64,000 nucleotides of DNA, from assembly GCA_050485685.1 (NCBI GenBank), contig JBJHBW010000004.1, positions 62,001 to 126,000 on the forward strand. The letters are read 5' to 3'. The position numbers and the translations under genes are program-made. This document shows positions 9,528-18,642 of the stretch, piece by piece (position 1 is the first letter of the stretch; every line of letters starts with the position of its first letter). The DNA comes from JBJHBP01 sp050485685 (GTDB lineage: Bacteria; Pseudomonadota; Gammaproteobacteria; Steroidobacterales; Rariloculaceae). A model generated the notes under the pieces. It saw only the letters and a list, made by a program, of their open reading frames with translations. It did no database searches and had not been told where the DNA came from.

Positions 9528-10820
9528 GTGACCACCGATCTTTCGCGCAACCAGCAAAATACACTTTCGCCTGAACGCGACGCTGGCGCCGGCTCCCCAT
9601 GCAGGTTTTGTCGCGCACCGCTGGCGCACACGTTCGTCGATCTGGGTATGTCTCCGCCGTGCCAGACGCACATAACACCGGAGCAGCTCAACCTCATGGA
9701 GCCCTTCTATCCGTTGCACGCGTATGTGTGTTCAAGCTGCTTTCTCGTGCAACTCGAGGAGTTCGTCGGCCCGTCGGAAATCTTCAGTGAATACGCGTAC
9801 TTCTCCTCCTATTCGGACAGCTGGGTAGCGCACGCAAAACGCTATGCCGATCAGATGTGTGAGCTTCTCGCACTCGACGAATCTAGCAGGGTCATGGAAA
9901 TAGCGAGCAACGACGGTTACCTGCTGCAGCATTTCGTCGCACGCCAGGTTCCAGTACTCGGCATCGAGCCGGCCGAGAACGTCGCAAAGGTGGCAGAAGA
10001 AAAGGGCATACCCAGCGTTGTGAAATTCTTCGGCAGCCAGACTGCAACGGAAGTCTCAGAACAGTTCGGCAAAGCCGACCTGCTGCTCGGGAACAACGTG
10101 CTTGCACACGTACCTGATCTTAATGACTTTGTAGCAGGCATGAAGATCCTGCTCGCCGAGCACGGCACACTGACGATGGAGTTCCCGCACTTGTATCGAC
10201 TGATGGAACAGAACCAGTTTGATACGATCTACCACGAGCACTTCAGCTACTTTTCGCTTATGACCGTCGAAAAGGTATTCGCCGCTCATGGGTTAACGCT
10301 TTTCGACGTCGAGGAACTGCCAACACATGGCGGATCACTGAGAATCTACGGCCGGCACAAGGAAGATCTCAGTCGCCCCGTGACCAACCGCTTCAACGAA
10401 CTCAGAGAGCGCGAGCTTGCCGATGGCTTCGGGACGATCGAACGTTATTCACGCTTCACAGATCAGGTGATGGCGACGAAGCGCGATATTCTGCGCTTCC
10501 TCATCGATACGAAGTCCGCCGGCAAGAAGATCGTCGGATACGGTGCGCCGGGAAAAGGCAACACGCTCCTGAACTACTGCGGGATCCGCACCGACTTTCT
10601 GGACTTTACCGTTGACCGCAACCCTTACAAGCAGGGCAAGTACACACCGGGGACGCACATTCCAATTCTTACGCCGGATGAAATCGCCAAGGCAAAGCCG
10701 GACTTTGTATTCATTCTGCCCTGGAACCTCAGGGATGAGATCATTAATTCGCTCAGCTACACACGCGCATGGGGTTGCAAGTTCGTGGTGCCCATTCCGA
10801 CGATCGAAGTGATCAGCTAG
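9528..10820 (+). CDS. NDP-sugar C-methyltransferase (zinc-binding type)
   Basis: Protein of 430 residues with three parts: an N-terminal zinc-binding domain (CRFC at 25-28 and CSSC at 68-71), a SAM-binding domain with VMEIASNDGYLLQHF near residue 125, and a C-terminal domain with KIVGYGAPGKGNTLLNYC. This is the TylC3-type family, which adds a methyl to a keto-deoxysugar carbon to make branched sugars. GTG 9528 has AGAGG seven bases upstream. It diverges from the rfbF/cupin/SDR operon, and together they could make a branched 6-deoxy sugar. Confidence 0.88.
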   Translation: MTTDLSRNQQNTLSPERDAGAGSPCRFCRAPLAHTFVDLGMSPPCQTHITPEQLNLMEPFYPLHAYVCSSCFLVQLEEFVGPSEIFSEYAYFSSYSDSWVAHAKRYADQMCELLALDESSRVMEIASNDGYLLQHFVARQVPVLGIEPAENVAKVAEEKGIPSVVKFFGSQTATEVSEQFGKADLLLGNNVLAHVPDLNDFVAGMKILLAEHGTLTMEFPHLYRLMEQNQFDTIYHEHFSYFSLMTVEKVFAAHGLTLFDVEELPTHGGSLRIYGRHKEDLSRPVTNRFNELRERELADGFGTIERYSRFTDQVMATKRDILRFLIDTKSAGKKIVGYGAPGKGNTLLNYCGIRTDFLDFTVDRNPYKQGKYTPGTHIPILTPDEIAKAKPDFVFILPWNLRDEIINSLSYTRAWGCKFVVPIPTIEVIS

Positions 10821-10832
10821 CATCGTTATCTG

Positions 10833-12542
10833 GTGCACACACGCGGCCAGCACGCATTACGCTCAGCGGCTATCTCCAGGCCCACAGGTCTGACAGCTAA
10901 TACATTGCGAAACCAGTTCCATCACCTGATCCAGTGTTCGGCACAAAGTAACGGCGACCGGCCGGCGCTGACCTATAACGACGCCACCGTCACCTATGCG
11001 GAGCTGGGACGACTAGCGGAGCGTGTTGGCAATGGGCTCAAAGGGATTGGACTTTCACCGGGTGATCGGGTCGCGGTTTTCCTCGAAAAGAGCATCGAGA
11101 ATGTGGTGGCACTGTTCGCCACTTCGGCAGCCGGTGGGGTGTTCGTTCCGATCAACCCGCTGCTTCGTCCGGCACAGGTCCGCCACATTCTTCGCGACTG
11201 CACCGTCCGGGTTCTCGTAACCTCCAGCGCTCGACTCGACGCTCTGCGCACAGTGCTTGAAAGCGGCGACGCACCCCGCAGCATCGTGCTGATTGACTCC
11301 CAGGATGATCGCGCGACAGTGTCGGGGTCGGAGATGCATTCGTGGCGGGATCTGATGGAATGCAGTGACGCCGGATCATGTTCAGCGTCAGAACGCATTG
11401 ATGTCGACCTCGCGGCTATTCTCTACACCTCGGGCAGCACCGGCATGCCAAAGGGAGTCATGCTTTCGCACCGAAATCTGATTGCGGGTGCTGAAAGCGT
11501 CAACTGCTACCTCAAGCACGGCAGACAGGACGTCATCCTGGCCATGCTGCCACTCAGCTTTGACGCCGGCCTGAGTCAACTTACGACGGGTTTCGGCGCA
11601 GCAGCTCATGTCGTTCTGGTGAACTATCTGCTACCGCAGGGCGTGGTCCGCTTGTGCGAACGACACAAGATTACGTGCCTGACCGGCGTCCCTCCATTGT
11701 GGTTGCAACTTGCTGAACATGACTGGCCGAAAGAAGCGGCCAAGAGTCTCCGCTATTTTGCAAACACTGGCGGCCGCCTGCCGGGAAGAACGCTGCAGAG
11801 GCTTAGATTGATCTTTCCTCAGGCCGCTCCGTACCTCATGTATGGGCTCACCGAAGCTTTCCGTTCCACCTATCTGGACCCGTCTGAGATCGACCGTCGA
11901 CCCGACTCGATCGGCAAAGCTATCCCGAACGCCGAGATCCTTGTCGTCAGACCAGACGGCTCGCCTTGCGAAGCCTGGGAAGCTGGCGAACTCGTGCATC
12001 GCGGTGCGCTTGTCGCCCTTGGCTATTGGAACGACGCAGATAGAACAGCGGAGCGCTTCCGGCCGGCGCCGCGTCAGGATACCGCACGCAGCATTCCTGA
12101 TGTCGCCGTCTGGTCCGGGGACATCGTCAAGCGTGACGAAGAAGGCTTTCTATATTTTGTTGGTCGGCAGGACGAAATGATAAAGACGTCCGGCTACCGA
12201 GTCAGCCCCGTCGAGATCGAAGAAGCTGTGCACAGCACCGGACTGGTGCGCGACGCAGTCGCCCTCGGCATAGACGATCCGGCGCTGGGACACAGAATAG
12301 CAATTATGGTGACCCCCCGCGAAGGCGATACCATAGACACCGGCACACTGCTCGAAGCGCTCAAGATACAACTACCACTGTACATGCTTCCCCGCGATGT
12401 CCACATACGGCACTCCCTGCCGCGCTCCCCAAACGGAAAATTCGATCGTGCGCGCATCCGCGCAGAACTTGCCGTGACCGTCGCGCACGATCAGGAAAAG
12501 GTGAAGGCAGCATCCCTCATCAGCAAATCCGCTTCTGAGTAG
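10833..12542 (+). CDS. AMP-forming acyl ligase, exosortase A-associated type (module 2)
   Basis: Class I adenylating enzyme of up to 569 residues. The phosphate loop is ILYTSGSTGMPKGVMLSH near residues 196-213, followed by MYGLTEAFRSTYL, the GRQDEMIKTSGYRVSP hinge and the PRSPNGKFDRA catalytic-lysine region. The layout matches the AMP-ligase that recurs with PLP decarboxylase and carrier protein in exosortase A loci. It begins 12 bases after the methyltransferase; GTG 10833 lacks a ribosome site and the true start may be later, before the conserved region at residue 26. Downstream are two LpxL-like genes, the decarboxylase and the ACP. It probably loads a carrier protein. The acid is unknown. 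Confidence 0.86.
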   Translation: MHTRGQHALRSAAISRPTGLTANTLRNQFHHLIQCSAQSNGDRPALTYNDATVTYAELGRLAERVGNGLKGIGLSPGDRVAVFLEKSIENVVALFATSAAGGVFVPINPLLRPAQVRHILRDCTVRVLVTSSARLDALRTVLESGDAPRSIVLIDSQDDRATVSGSEMHSWRDLMECSDAGSCSASERIDVDLAAILYTSGSTGMPKGVMLSHRNLIAGAESVNCYLKHGRQDVILAMLPLSFDAGLSQLTTGFGAAAHVVLVNYLLPQGVVRLCERHKITCLTGVPPLWLQLAEHDWPKEAAKSLRYFANTGGRLPGRTLQRLRLIFPQAAPYLMYGLTEAFRSTYLDPSEIDRRPDSIGKAIPNAEILVVRPDGSPCEAWEAGELVHRGALVALGYWNDADRTAERFRPAPRQDTARSIPDVAVWSGDIVKRDEEGFLYFVGRQDEMIKTSGYRVSPVEIEEAVHSTGLVRDAVALGIDDPALGHRIAIMVTPREGDTIDTGTLLEALKIQLPLYMLPRDVHIRHSLPRSPNGKFDRARIRAELAVTVAHDQEKVKAASLISKSASE

Positions 12543-12758
12543 TGAAACGGAAAAGCAATACATGGATTATGTGCAATTCATGTGGTTAGACGACGAACCA
12601 GACTGCATGATAGGTTGCTCGGAACAAAGTCGCGCAGCCGCCGAAGGACCTGCACGAAACACTAACACGAAGGGACCAGCGCGACTGCTCCTGAAGCTCA
12701 GCAACAGCAGGTGCTGTTTGCAACCGATAGTCGTGGCGTTCAAGGTTTATCGCCTGGT

Positions 12759-13790
12759 ATGAATATACGGTTGACGCTGTATAACGCGCGTTCCCGACTG
12801 GGGGCGGCAGGTCGCCTTCTGGCCATGGTAATGCTTCTGCGTCCTGCTTCGGTGCTACTTCCGCGCCGCGGAGCCGACTTCGTCGCAAGCATCTGCGGGT
12901 TTCTCGCAGCCTTATCCTGCGCCAGTTGGAAACGCATAATAACGAACCGCCGCGTCTTCTCGCTCTCGTGGCCGGCTTCCTTCCGGCTGGTGCATCAAAG
13001 CCAGTCGTTACCGTTCACGGACTACGTATTCGAGCGTCGCCTTGTGCGCGGCCTTGAGCACCCTGCCCGTTGGAAGGTGACCGACACGAACGCGGCTGAC
13101 GTTCACAACCTGCTGCAGTCGGGTCAATCGTTCATCCTGGCGACGGGACATTTTTGCCGTGAGGCGATTTCTGTTCTCTATTTACCTCGCTGGAATGACC
13201 ATACCGTAGTCGGCGTCGTTGCGAGTCTGGAACCGCTGTCGTGGGACCTTTGCAAGCTCAAGATGAGAATCCAGTTTCGCGAAGCTTTGCTCTCGCTCAA
13301 GGCCGTCAATTCAGACATCATCCTGCTTTCGCGTGGCGCATATGGCTCCGGCATGCGCGATCTGGTCACTCGACTGAGGCAAGGCGGCTCCGTTCTCATC
13401 AACAGCATCGATGCGCACTGGTCGCTCGCCAGCGGAATCAGAGCGCCTTTTGCGAGCGAGCGGGCGCGGCCGCTCTCCACTGGCGCCGCCGCAATTTCCA
13501 GAATGAGTCAGTGCCCTGTCGTCGCATGCATCCCGGTCCTGGATGGACCACAGCGTGTCAGGCTCGAATGGGGCCCGGTTATCCAGCCTCCACGGCGCAA
13601 TGACAGGAGTGCGGATGAGCGCATCACGATCGAGCTGCTGAAATTCCTCGAGAAAGGCGTCGGCCGGCGGCCCGATCAGTATGTGCTGCCGATCGTCGGC
13701 GAACGCCGCTGGGACGCCGCCAAAGAACGCTGGATCGACATGGCCGACGCCAGCCGGCCACAGGCCCTTATGACTCCGACGACTGGCTGA
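12759..13790 (+). CDS. LpxL/HtrB-like acyltransferase (paralog 2)
   Basis: Protein of 343 residues from ATG 12759; an in-frame GTG at 12711 would add 16. It resembles the genes at 471 and 13916: N-terminal hydrophobic region, FILATGHFCREAISVL, and the C-terminal GRRPDQYVLPIVGERRW block. His131 is followed by Glu at +4, not +5 as in canonical HX4(D/E) acyltransferases. With the ATG start the histidine number equals that of paralog 1, supporting this start. It follows the module 2 AMP-ligase after about 216 bases with no convincing gene. It probably transfers an acyl group from the carrier protein at the inner membrane. Confidence 0.72.
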   Translation: MNIRLTLYNARSRLGAAGRLLAMVMLLRPASVLLPRRGADFVASICGFLAALSCASWKRIITNRRVFSLSWPASFRLVHQSQSLPFTDYVFERRLVRGLEHPARWKVTDTNAADVHNLLQSGQSFILATGHFCREAISVLYLPRWNDHTVVGVVASLEPLSWDLCKLKMRIQFREALLSLKAVNSDIILLSRGAYGSGMRDLVTRLRQGGSVLINSIDAHWSLASGIRAPFASERARPLSTGAAAISRMSQCPVVACIPVLDGPQRVRLEWGPVIQPPRRNDRSADERITIELLKFLEKGVGRRPDQYVLPIVGERRWDAAKERWIDMADASRPQALMTPTTG

Positions 13791-13915
13791 AGCTTCGGCA
13801 GTCGATTGCACTGACGTGAAAATCGACACGTCCATCGCATCTGCGTCAGAAGCTCTGACGGCTTTTCAATCATTGGTCTCCGCAAGGAAGACGACGCGCG
13901 CGTTCCCACGTTAGA

Positions 13916-14983
13916 ATGCGCGACTTGTATCGCACCACCTGCCACTTCTGGATGACCTGCCCTACACGCAAGTTAAAAAGCTATACCAGGCACACCCAGC
14001 ACTTGAAGACCTTAATCCGAAGAGTTCTCGGCACCTTCGAAGACATCGCCGTTTCCGCAGCTCTACTTTTCATTCTGCGACCCGCGGCCCGTCTCTTACC
14101 CCGCTCATGGGCGCTTGGTCTGGCGAATTTGGTTGCAGCCGCGATGCTGTGTCTGCCAAGCCCTGGCTACATCACGTTTCGTCACATGCGATCCGCTTTC
14201 GGCGCAAGCGTACGACAGTCACTTCAGCTGTCACTGCGCTGGATTGCCCGACCGATGGTGGACTTTGTAATCCTTCGTAGAATTGTTATCGGGCGCGAGC
14301 GTCTCGCAGATTGGACGATAATTCAGGAAGATGAGCACAAGATCCGCCCCTTGCGCGACTCCGGCTCCTCCTACGTTGTAGCAACGGGACACTTTGCGCG
14401 ACCGGGATACCTGGCCCTCGTGCAATCCGACGTCACGCCCGCACGGCCTGTGGACGTCGCCGCCGAGATCCCACCGCGCGGATTATCACCCAGAACTCTG
14501 CGCACTCGCCTTAACTATGGAAACTTCACCGAGGCCCTGAATGTCTGCGGGCAACAGCGATTCGATGTCGTGCATGTCGGCGAGAATCCGGCGACAGCCC
14601 GCACGCTATACAGGAAACTGATGGCGCCCGGACATGTCGTCATCGTTCACATTGACGCAGTCTGGCCCGCCGGATCGATAGGCGCTCACACGCAACCTTT
14701 CGCAGGGTTCGCCAACAGAACGTTCTCAAACGGCACGACCAAGCTTGCGAAGATGGCAGATCGACCGATAATTCCGTGTTCGTACGCTATTCGAAACAAC
14801 GACACGATCGTGGTGAAATGGGGCGACCCGGTCGAATCGATCAATGACATAGACAGCACTATGACCGACCTATTGGCGTTCCTGGAACGCGAGATAGGTC
14901 GACAACCGGATCAATACGTTCTGGAGATCGGATATGACCGGAAATGGCAGCCCGCCCGCGACCGCTGGCAATATCCAGCTTGA
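13916..14983 (+). CDS. LpxL/HtrB-like acyltransferase (paralog 3), motif changed
   Basis: Protein of up to 355 residues with the same fold signatures as its neighbour: ILRPAARLLPRSW, YVVATGHFARPGYL, VVKWGDPVESI and GRQPDQYVLEIG. The acidic partner of the motif histidine (His159) is replaced by proline (HFARP), so the usual His-Glu dyad is absent. It may be inactive, structural, or use another residue. The catalytic histidine falls 28 residues later than in the paralogs, so the true start may be downstream, for example TTG 14003, but no ribosome site decides it. Confidence 0.68.
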   Translation: MRDLYRTTCHFWMTCPTRKLKSYTRHTQHLKTLIRRVLGTFEDIAVSAALLFILRPAARLLPRSWALGLANLVAAAMLCLPSPGYITFRHMRSAFGASVRQSLQLSLRWIARPMVDFVILRRIVIGRERLADWTIIQEDEHKIRPLRDSGSSYVVATGHFARPGYLALVQSDVTPARPVDVAAEIPPRGLSPRTLRTRLNYGNFTEALNVCGQQRFDVVHVGENPATARTLYRKLMAPGHVVIVHIDAVWPAGSIGAHTQPFAGFANRTFSNGTTKLAKMADRPIIPCSYAIRNNDTIVVKWGDPVESINDIDSTMTDLLAFLEREIGRQPDQYVLEIGYDRKWQPARDRWQYPA

Positions 14984-15056
14984 CCGTGCGATTCAACCAT
15001 CGATTGAACTGAGGCATCCGAGTTGTTGAACTAAGGTCGGTGTACGGTCAAAAGAC

Positions 15057-16283
15057 ATGAGAATCGAATCGCACATTTCGCCATTTCTATCGCCGGATGG
15101 CCGCTTCAGTGTCGGTGGCATTGATATCACGCGACTCGCCGAACGGGTCGGATCGACGCCGTTTTTTGCTTACGATCGCTCCGTCTTGAACGCGAGGATC
15201 CGGGAATTGCGGGGAGCGATGCCTGAAAGCGTCAACCTCAACTATGCCGTGAAGGCAAACCCGATGCCGGCCATCGTTCAGCATCTTAGCGGGCTTGTCG
15301 ACGGACTGGATGTGGCGTCCGCCGGTGAAATGAAAGTCGCGCTTGATACCGGCATTGATCCCGCCTGCATCAGTTTCGCGGGTCCTGGCAAATCGCTGGA
15401 TAGCTTGAGACAGGCGGTAGCCGCCGGAATCATGATCTCGATCGAGTCGGAAACGGAGCTCGACCGGCTTGAGCGAATAGGCGCCGAAACCGGATGGACG
15501 CCCAGAGTCGCCATGCGCATCAACCCGGACTTCGAGGTGAAGGGCTCCGGTATGAAGATGGGCGGCGGCGCAAGGCAGTTCGGCATCGACGCGGAGTGCG
15601 CGAGCGCGCTGCTACCGACTCTCCACAGTCGCGGAATCGAGTTTCTGGGCTTTCATATTTTTGCGGGTTCCCAGAATCTCGATGCCCAATTACTCTGCGA
15701 CTCGCAACGAAAGACGGTCGAGCTAGCGCTGCGACTGGCTAGCGATTCGTCGCTGCCTGTGCGTTACCTGAACCTCGGCGGAGGTTTCGGGATACCCTAC
15801 TTCGAGCGAGATGAACCACTCGATCTCGGTGCGATAGGCGAGAATCTTGCAAACCTGATCGAAACGAGGATTTCCACTACCCTCCCGGACGCGAAGCTAG
15901 TGATCGAACTTGGGAGGTACATAGTCGGCGAGTGCGGACTTTACGTGACGCGAGTGATCGACAGGAAAGTTTCAAGGAAACGCACCTTTCTCGTCGTTGA
16001 CGGAGGTCTTCACCATCAACTGGCCGCGTCGGGCAACTTCGGCCAGGTGATTCGTCGCAATTATCCGCTTGCAATCGCCAATCGTATTGGTGAGCCTGCG
16101 TCTGAGTCGGCAAATGTCGTGGGATGCCTGTGCACTCCGCTGGACTTGCTCGGGGATGACGTAAGCGTGCCACGCGCCGAGATTGGAGATCTCGTTGTTA
16201 TCTTTCAGGCGGGCGCTTACGGACTGACCGCGAGTCCGACAGCGTTTCTTGGACACCCACCGCCTGCGGAAGTGCTTGTGTAA
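15057..16283 (+). CDS. PLP-dependent decarboxylase, exosortase A-associated
   Basis: Protein of 408 residues of the fold III (alanine-racemase-like) decarboxylase family, related to diaminopimelate and ornithine decarboxylases. The PLP lysine is Lys66 in LNYAVKANP. RINPDFEVKGSGMKMGGG, LGFHIFAGSQ and LNLGGGFGIPY are also present. The usual CESGD substrate motif reads GCLCTPLDLL, keeping one cysteine but with a different surround, so the substrate probably differs from diaminopimelate. Families of this kind are named for their place in exosortase A loci beside an AMP-ligase and a carrier protein, as here. It could make an amine for attachment, or decarboxylate a carrier-bound amino acid. Confidence 0.88.
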   Translation: MRIESHISPFLSPDGRFSVGGIDITRLAERVGSTPFFAYDRSVLNARIRELRGAMPESVNLNYAVKANPMPAIVQHLSGLVDGLDVASAGEMKVALDTGIDPACISFAGPGKSLDSLRQAVAAGIMISIESETELDRLERIGAETGWTPRVAMRINPDFEVKGSGMKMGGGARQFGIDAECASALLPTLHSRGIEFLGFHIFAGSQNLDAQLLCDSQRKTVELALRLASDSSLPVRYLNLGGGFGIPYFERDEPLDLGAIGENLANLIETRISTTLPDAKLVIELGRYIVGECGLYVTRVIDRKVSRKRTFLVVDGGLHHQLAASGNFGQVIRRNYPLAIANRIGEPASESANVVGCLCTPLDLLGDDVSVPRAEIGDLVVIFQAGAYGLTASPTAFLGHPPPAEVLV

Positions 16284-16349
16284 TCCGGCGACTGATCGTC
16301 GGGTCAGGCTGGAATGCAACATTGTTCAATGGGAGAGGGAGTTCTCAGC

Positions 16350-16622
16350 ATGGAAGGACAGGTCGAGACACTGGATACAGTCTGCCAGGTCCTGTCGGAG
16401 GCGCTCGGAATTGATCGGAAAGACAGGCCGATGAATGCCGCGACACCTCTTTTCGGCGAAATGCCAGAGTTCGATTCGATGGCCGTAATGGTTGTCATGA
16501 CAGCACTCGAACAACGATTCGACCTATCCATCGACGATGCAGACCTGACAGCCGAGGTCTTCGACACCGTAGGCAGCCTTGCCGAGTTCATCCACCAGGC
16601 ACGCCAGGCAAAGCTGACGTAG
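16350..16622 (+). CDS. Acyl carrier protein (module 2)
   Basis: Carrier protein of 90 residues. The phosphopantetheine serine is Ser43 in PEFDSMAVMVVM, followed by ALEQRFDLSIDD. ATG 16350 is chosen because GAGAGGGAG at about 16332-16341 lies at normal spacing; a longer frame from 16314 would include that site. It closes the plus-strand set AMP-ligase, two LpxL-like proteins and PLP decarboxylase. It is distinct from the carrier at 166, so the locus encodes two separate acyl carriers. Confidence 0.9.
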   Translation: MEGQVETLDTVCQVLSEALGIDRKDRPMNAATPLFGEMPEFDSMAVMVVMTALEQRFDLSIDDADLTAEVFDTVGSLAEFIHQARQAKLT

Positions 16623-16916
16623 CTCGTTGCTCCAACAATACGCCTCAGCACCGGGGCCGTGAACGAACTCCGCAAACCGTCGGAAGACACGACTGGTGCC
16701 AGCAGGCACCCCAAGCCGCACCCGGCCCTGACGTCGGTCCATCAATTACATGACGCTCAAATTCAGTGAAGAAGAACCGTGCGAACGTCACAGTTCCACC
16801 AGCCAAAGTGCGCTAACATTCAACCGCTTACTCTACTGCGCGGCGACGACGATTGCAGTGTGTGACGTCATCGCGCAAGGTATGGCACAGAACCTTTCTG
16901 CTTCAGGTCTAATATC
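16623..16916. other. Intergenic stretch, no gene seen
   Basis: About 290 bases between the carrier protein and the acetyltransferase. A small hairpin (GGTGCC/GGCACC, 16695-16710) is present without a T-tract. A TGGCAC at 16882 resembles half a sigma-54 site but no TTGC follows at the right distance. Nothing else is recognised. Confidence 0.4.
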
Positions 16917-17399
16917 ATGCCAATAAGTGAATCAGTCGTTCTTGGCGAAGCCGTACAGATCTTTCACCCCTCTCTCGTAAACCTATATGGCTGCAAGATC
17001 GGGGACGGCTCCAAAATCGGCGCGTTCGTCGAGATACAGAAGAACGCCAGCGTTGGGGCGCGCTGCAAGGTTTCGTCCCATACCTTCATCTGCGAAGGCG
17101 TTCACATCGCAGACGAGGTTTTCATCGGTCACGGGGTGATGTTCACGAACGACATCTACCCACGTGCCACGAACGAAGACGGGTCGGCGCAAACCGAAGC
17201 GAATTGGCAGGTGGTCGAAACTCATATCGAGAAACGTGCTTCGATCGGCTCCAACGCAACAATACTTGCGGGCATCACGATCGGGGAAGGCGCCCTGGTC
17301 GGAGCTGGCGCTGTCGTCACGAAGAATGTGCCTCCGTACGCCATAGTCACGGGAGTGCCGGCAAGAATTACCGGCAGCACACGCCAGCCGGGATCTTGA
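16917..17399 (+). CDS. Left-handed beta-helix sugar N-acetyltransferase (WlbB/WbpD-like)
   Basis: Protein of 160 residues built of hexapeptide repeats (GCKIGDGSKIGAFVEI, GVHIADEVFIGHGVMF, ASIGSNATILAGITIGEGA), ending in VVTKNVPPYAIVTGVPA. This is the trimeric acetyl-CoA acetyltransferase fold used on amino sugars. Next come a Gfo/Idh oxidoreductase and a DegT-type aminotransferase, the same trio as WlbB/A/C or WbpD/B/E, which build UDP-2,3-diacetamido-2,3-dideoxy-glucuronic acid. It probably acetylates the 3-amino group; this is inferred from context and length. ATG 16917 has AGGT about nine bases upstream. Confidence 0.85.
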   Translation: MPISESVVLGEAVQIFHPSLVNLYGCKIGDGSKIGAFVEIQKNASVGARCKVSSHTFICEGVHIADEVFIGHGVMFTNDIYPRATNEDGSAQTEANWQVVETHIEKRASIGSNATILAGITIGEGALVGAGAVVTKNVPPYAIVTGVPARITGSTRQPGS

Positions 17400-17456
17400 G
17401 CAAACCGCCGGATCTCGCATTCGTACGTAACCTGAACATCGAACGGTAACTACTAC

Positions 17457-18566
17457 ATGAGCAACAACAGCGAAATACTCAACATCGGCGTCGTCGGCTA
17501 CGGATACTGGGGTCCAAATCTCGTGCGAAACTTTTCCGAAGTCGACGGCGGGAACGTCGCTGCGGTCGCCGATTTCGACGAGACGAAGCTGAACCTGGTG
17601 AACAAGCGCCACCCGAGTGCCAAAACCACCAGGCGAGTCGAGGATCTGCTCGACGATCCTGCAATCGACGCGATTGCGATAGCGACGCCGGTCAGTACGC
17701 ACTTCGATCTTGGTATGGCTGCCCTGCGCGCCGGGAAACACGTCTGGATCGAAAAACCAATGACCGAAACATCGGACCAGGCGCAGCAGCTCATCGCTGA
17801 AGCCGAACAACGCGGCAAAACGCTGTTCGTTGATCACACATTCGTCTATACCGGCGCCGTTCGCAAGATGGCCGAAATCGTCCGCGCCGGAGACCTCGGA
17901 ACGGCCCTGTACTACGACTCAATCCGCATCAATCTCGGCCTCTTTCAGCGCGACGTTAACGTTGTCGCCGATCTCGCTGTGCACGATTTTGCCATTCTGG
18001 ACTATCTGCTCGGCGAACATCCTGTAGCCGTTTCTGCCAGTGGAATCAACCACTTCCCGGGTACGCCTGAGAACCTGGCATACATCACCATGTTCTACGA
18101 CAGTGGCATGATCGCTCACTGCAATGTGAGCTGGCTCGCGCCAGTCAAAGTGCGGCAGGTGCTGCTTGGTGGCAGCAAGAGGATGATTGTTTATGATGAT
18201 CTCGAGCCCAGCGAGAAGCTCAAGATTTACGACAAGGGAGTGAGCTTCACAGACGACCCTATAAAGATTCAGGAAATGCGTGTCGGCTACCGTACCGGGG
18301 ACATGTGGGCTCCGAAGCTTGTTGGAACCGAGGCCCTGCGTGCTGCCACAGCGCATTTCCTCGAGTGCATTCGTACCGGAGCGACACCGGAGAGCGATGG
18401 CCGATTCGGGGCACGAGTAGTCGAGCTCACGGAGGCTGCTACAAACTCCATCGCCGGGCGAGGCGAGACCGTGTATGTCCGTCGCGATCCGAACGATCGT
18501 CGCCAGGCGCGGGCTCCGCGGCGGCGATATGACCGTGGCCTGCCGAGTGCGCAGGCAAACAACTGA
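17457..18566 (+). CDS. Gfo/Idh/MocA oxidoreductase (WlbA/WbpB-like sugar 3-dehydrogenase)
   Basis: Protein of 369 residues. The NAD-binding GVVGYGYWGPNLVRNF starts near residue 9, the family EKP motif is in HVWIEKPMTE, and NVVADLAVHDFAILDYL carries the catalytic histidine region. In the WlbA/WbpB branch this protein oxidises C3 of UDP-GlcNAc-uronic acid before transamination. The preceding acetyltransferase and following aminotransferase fit this. The last 25 residues are arginine-rich and look unstructured. Confidence 0.85.
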   Translation: MSNNSEILNIGVVGYGYWGPNLVRNFSEVDGGNVAAVADFDETKLNLVNKRHPSAKTTRRVEDLLDDPAIDAIAIATPVSTHFDLGMAALRAGKHVWIEKPMTETSDQAQQLIAEAEQRGKTLFVDHTFVYTGAVRKMAEIVRAGDLGTALYYDSIRINLGLFQRDVNVVADLAVHDFAILDYLLGEHPVAVSASGINHFPGTPENLAYITMFYDSGMIAHCNVSWLAPVKVRQVLLGGSKRMIVYDDLEPSEKLKIYDKGVSFTDDPIKIQEMRVGYRTGDMWAPKLVGTEALRAATAHFLECIRTGATPESDGRFGARVVELTEAATNSIAGRGETVYVRRDPNDRRQARAPRRRYDRGLPSAQANN

Positions 18567-18642
18567 GATCCACAGCAATGCGTCGCAGCGTGCCACAGTA
18601 CGCTGCGACCTCGTATGACATGGCACAGAGAGGTTAGCGAAC

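Noticed and set aside
12562..12762. Small ORF between AMP-ligase and LpxL-like gene
   Set aside because: No ribosome site and no recognisable pattern; it overlaps the start of the next gene.
16880..16898. Sigma-54-like site before the acetyltransferase
   Set aside because: TGGCACAG is present, but the TTGC half is two bases too far and incomplete.
16983..17837. Antisense frame of 284 codons across the acetyltransferase and Gfo/Idh genes
   Set aside because: It runs opposite to two genes with clear family motifs and has no motif of its own.
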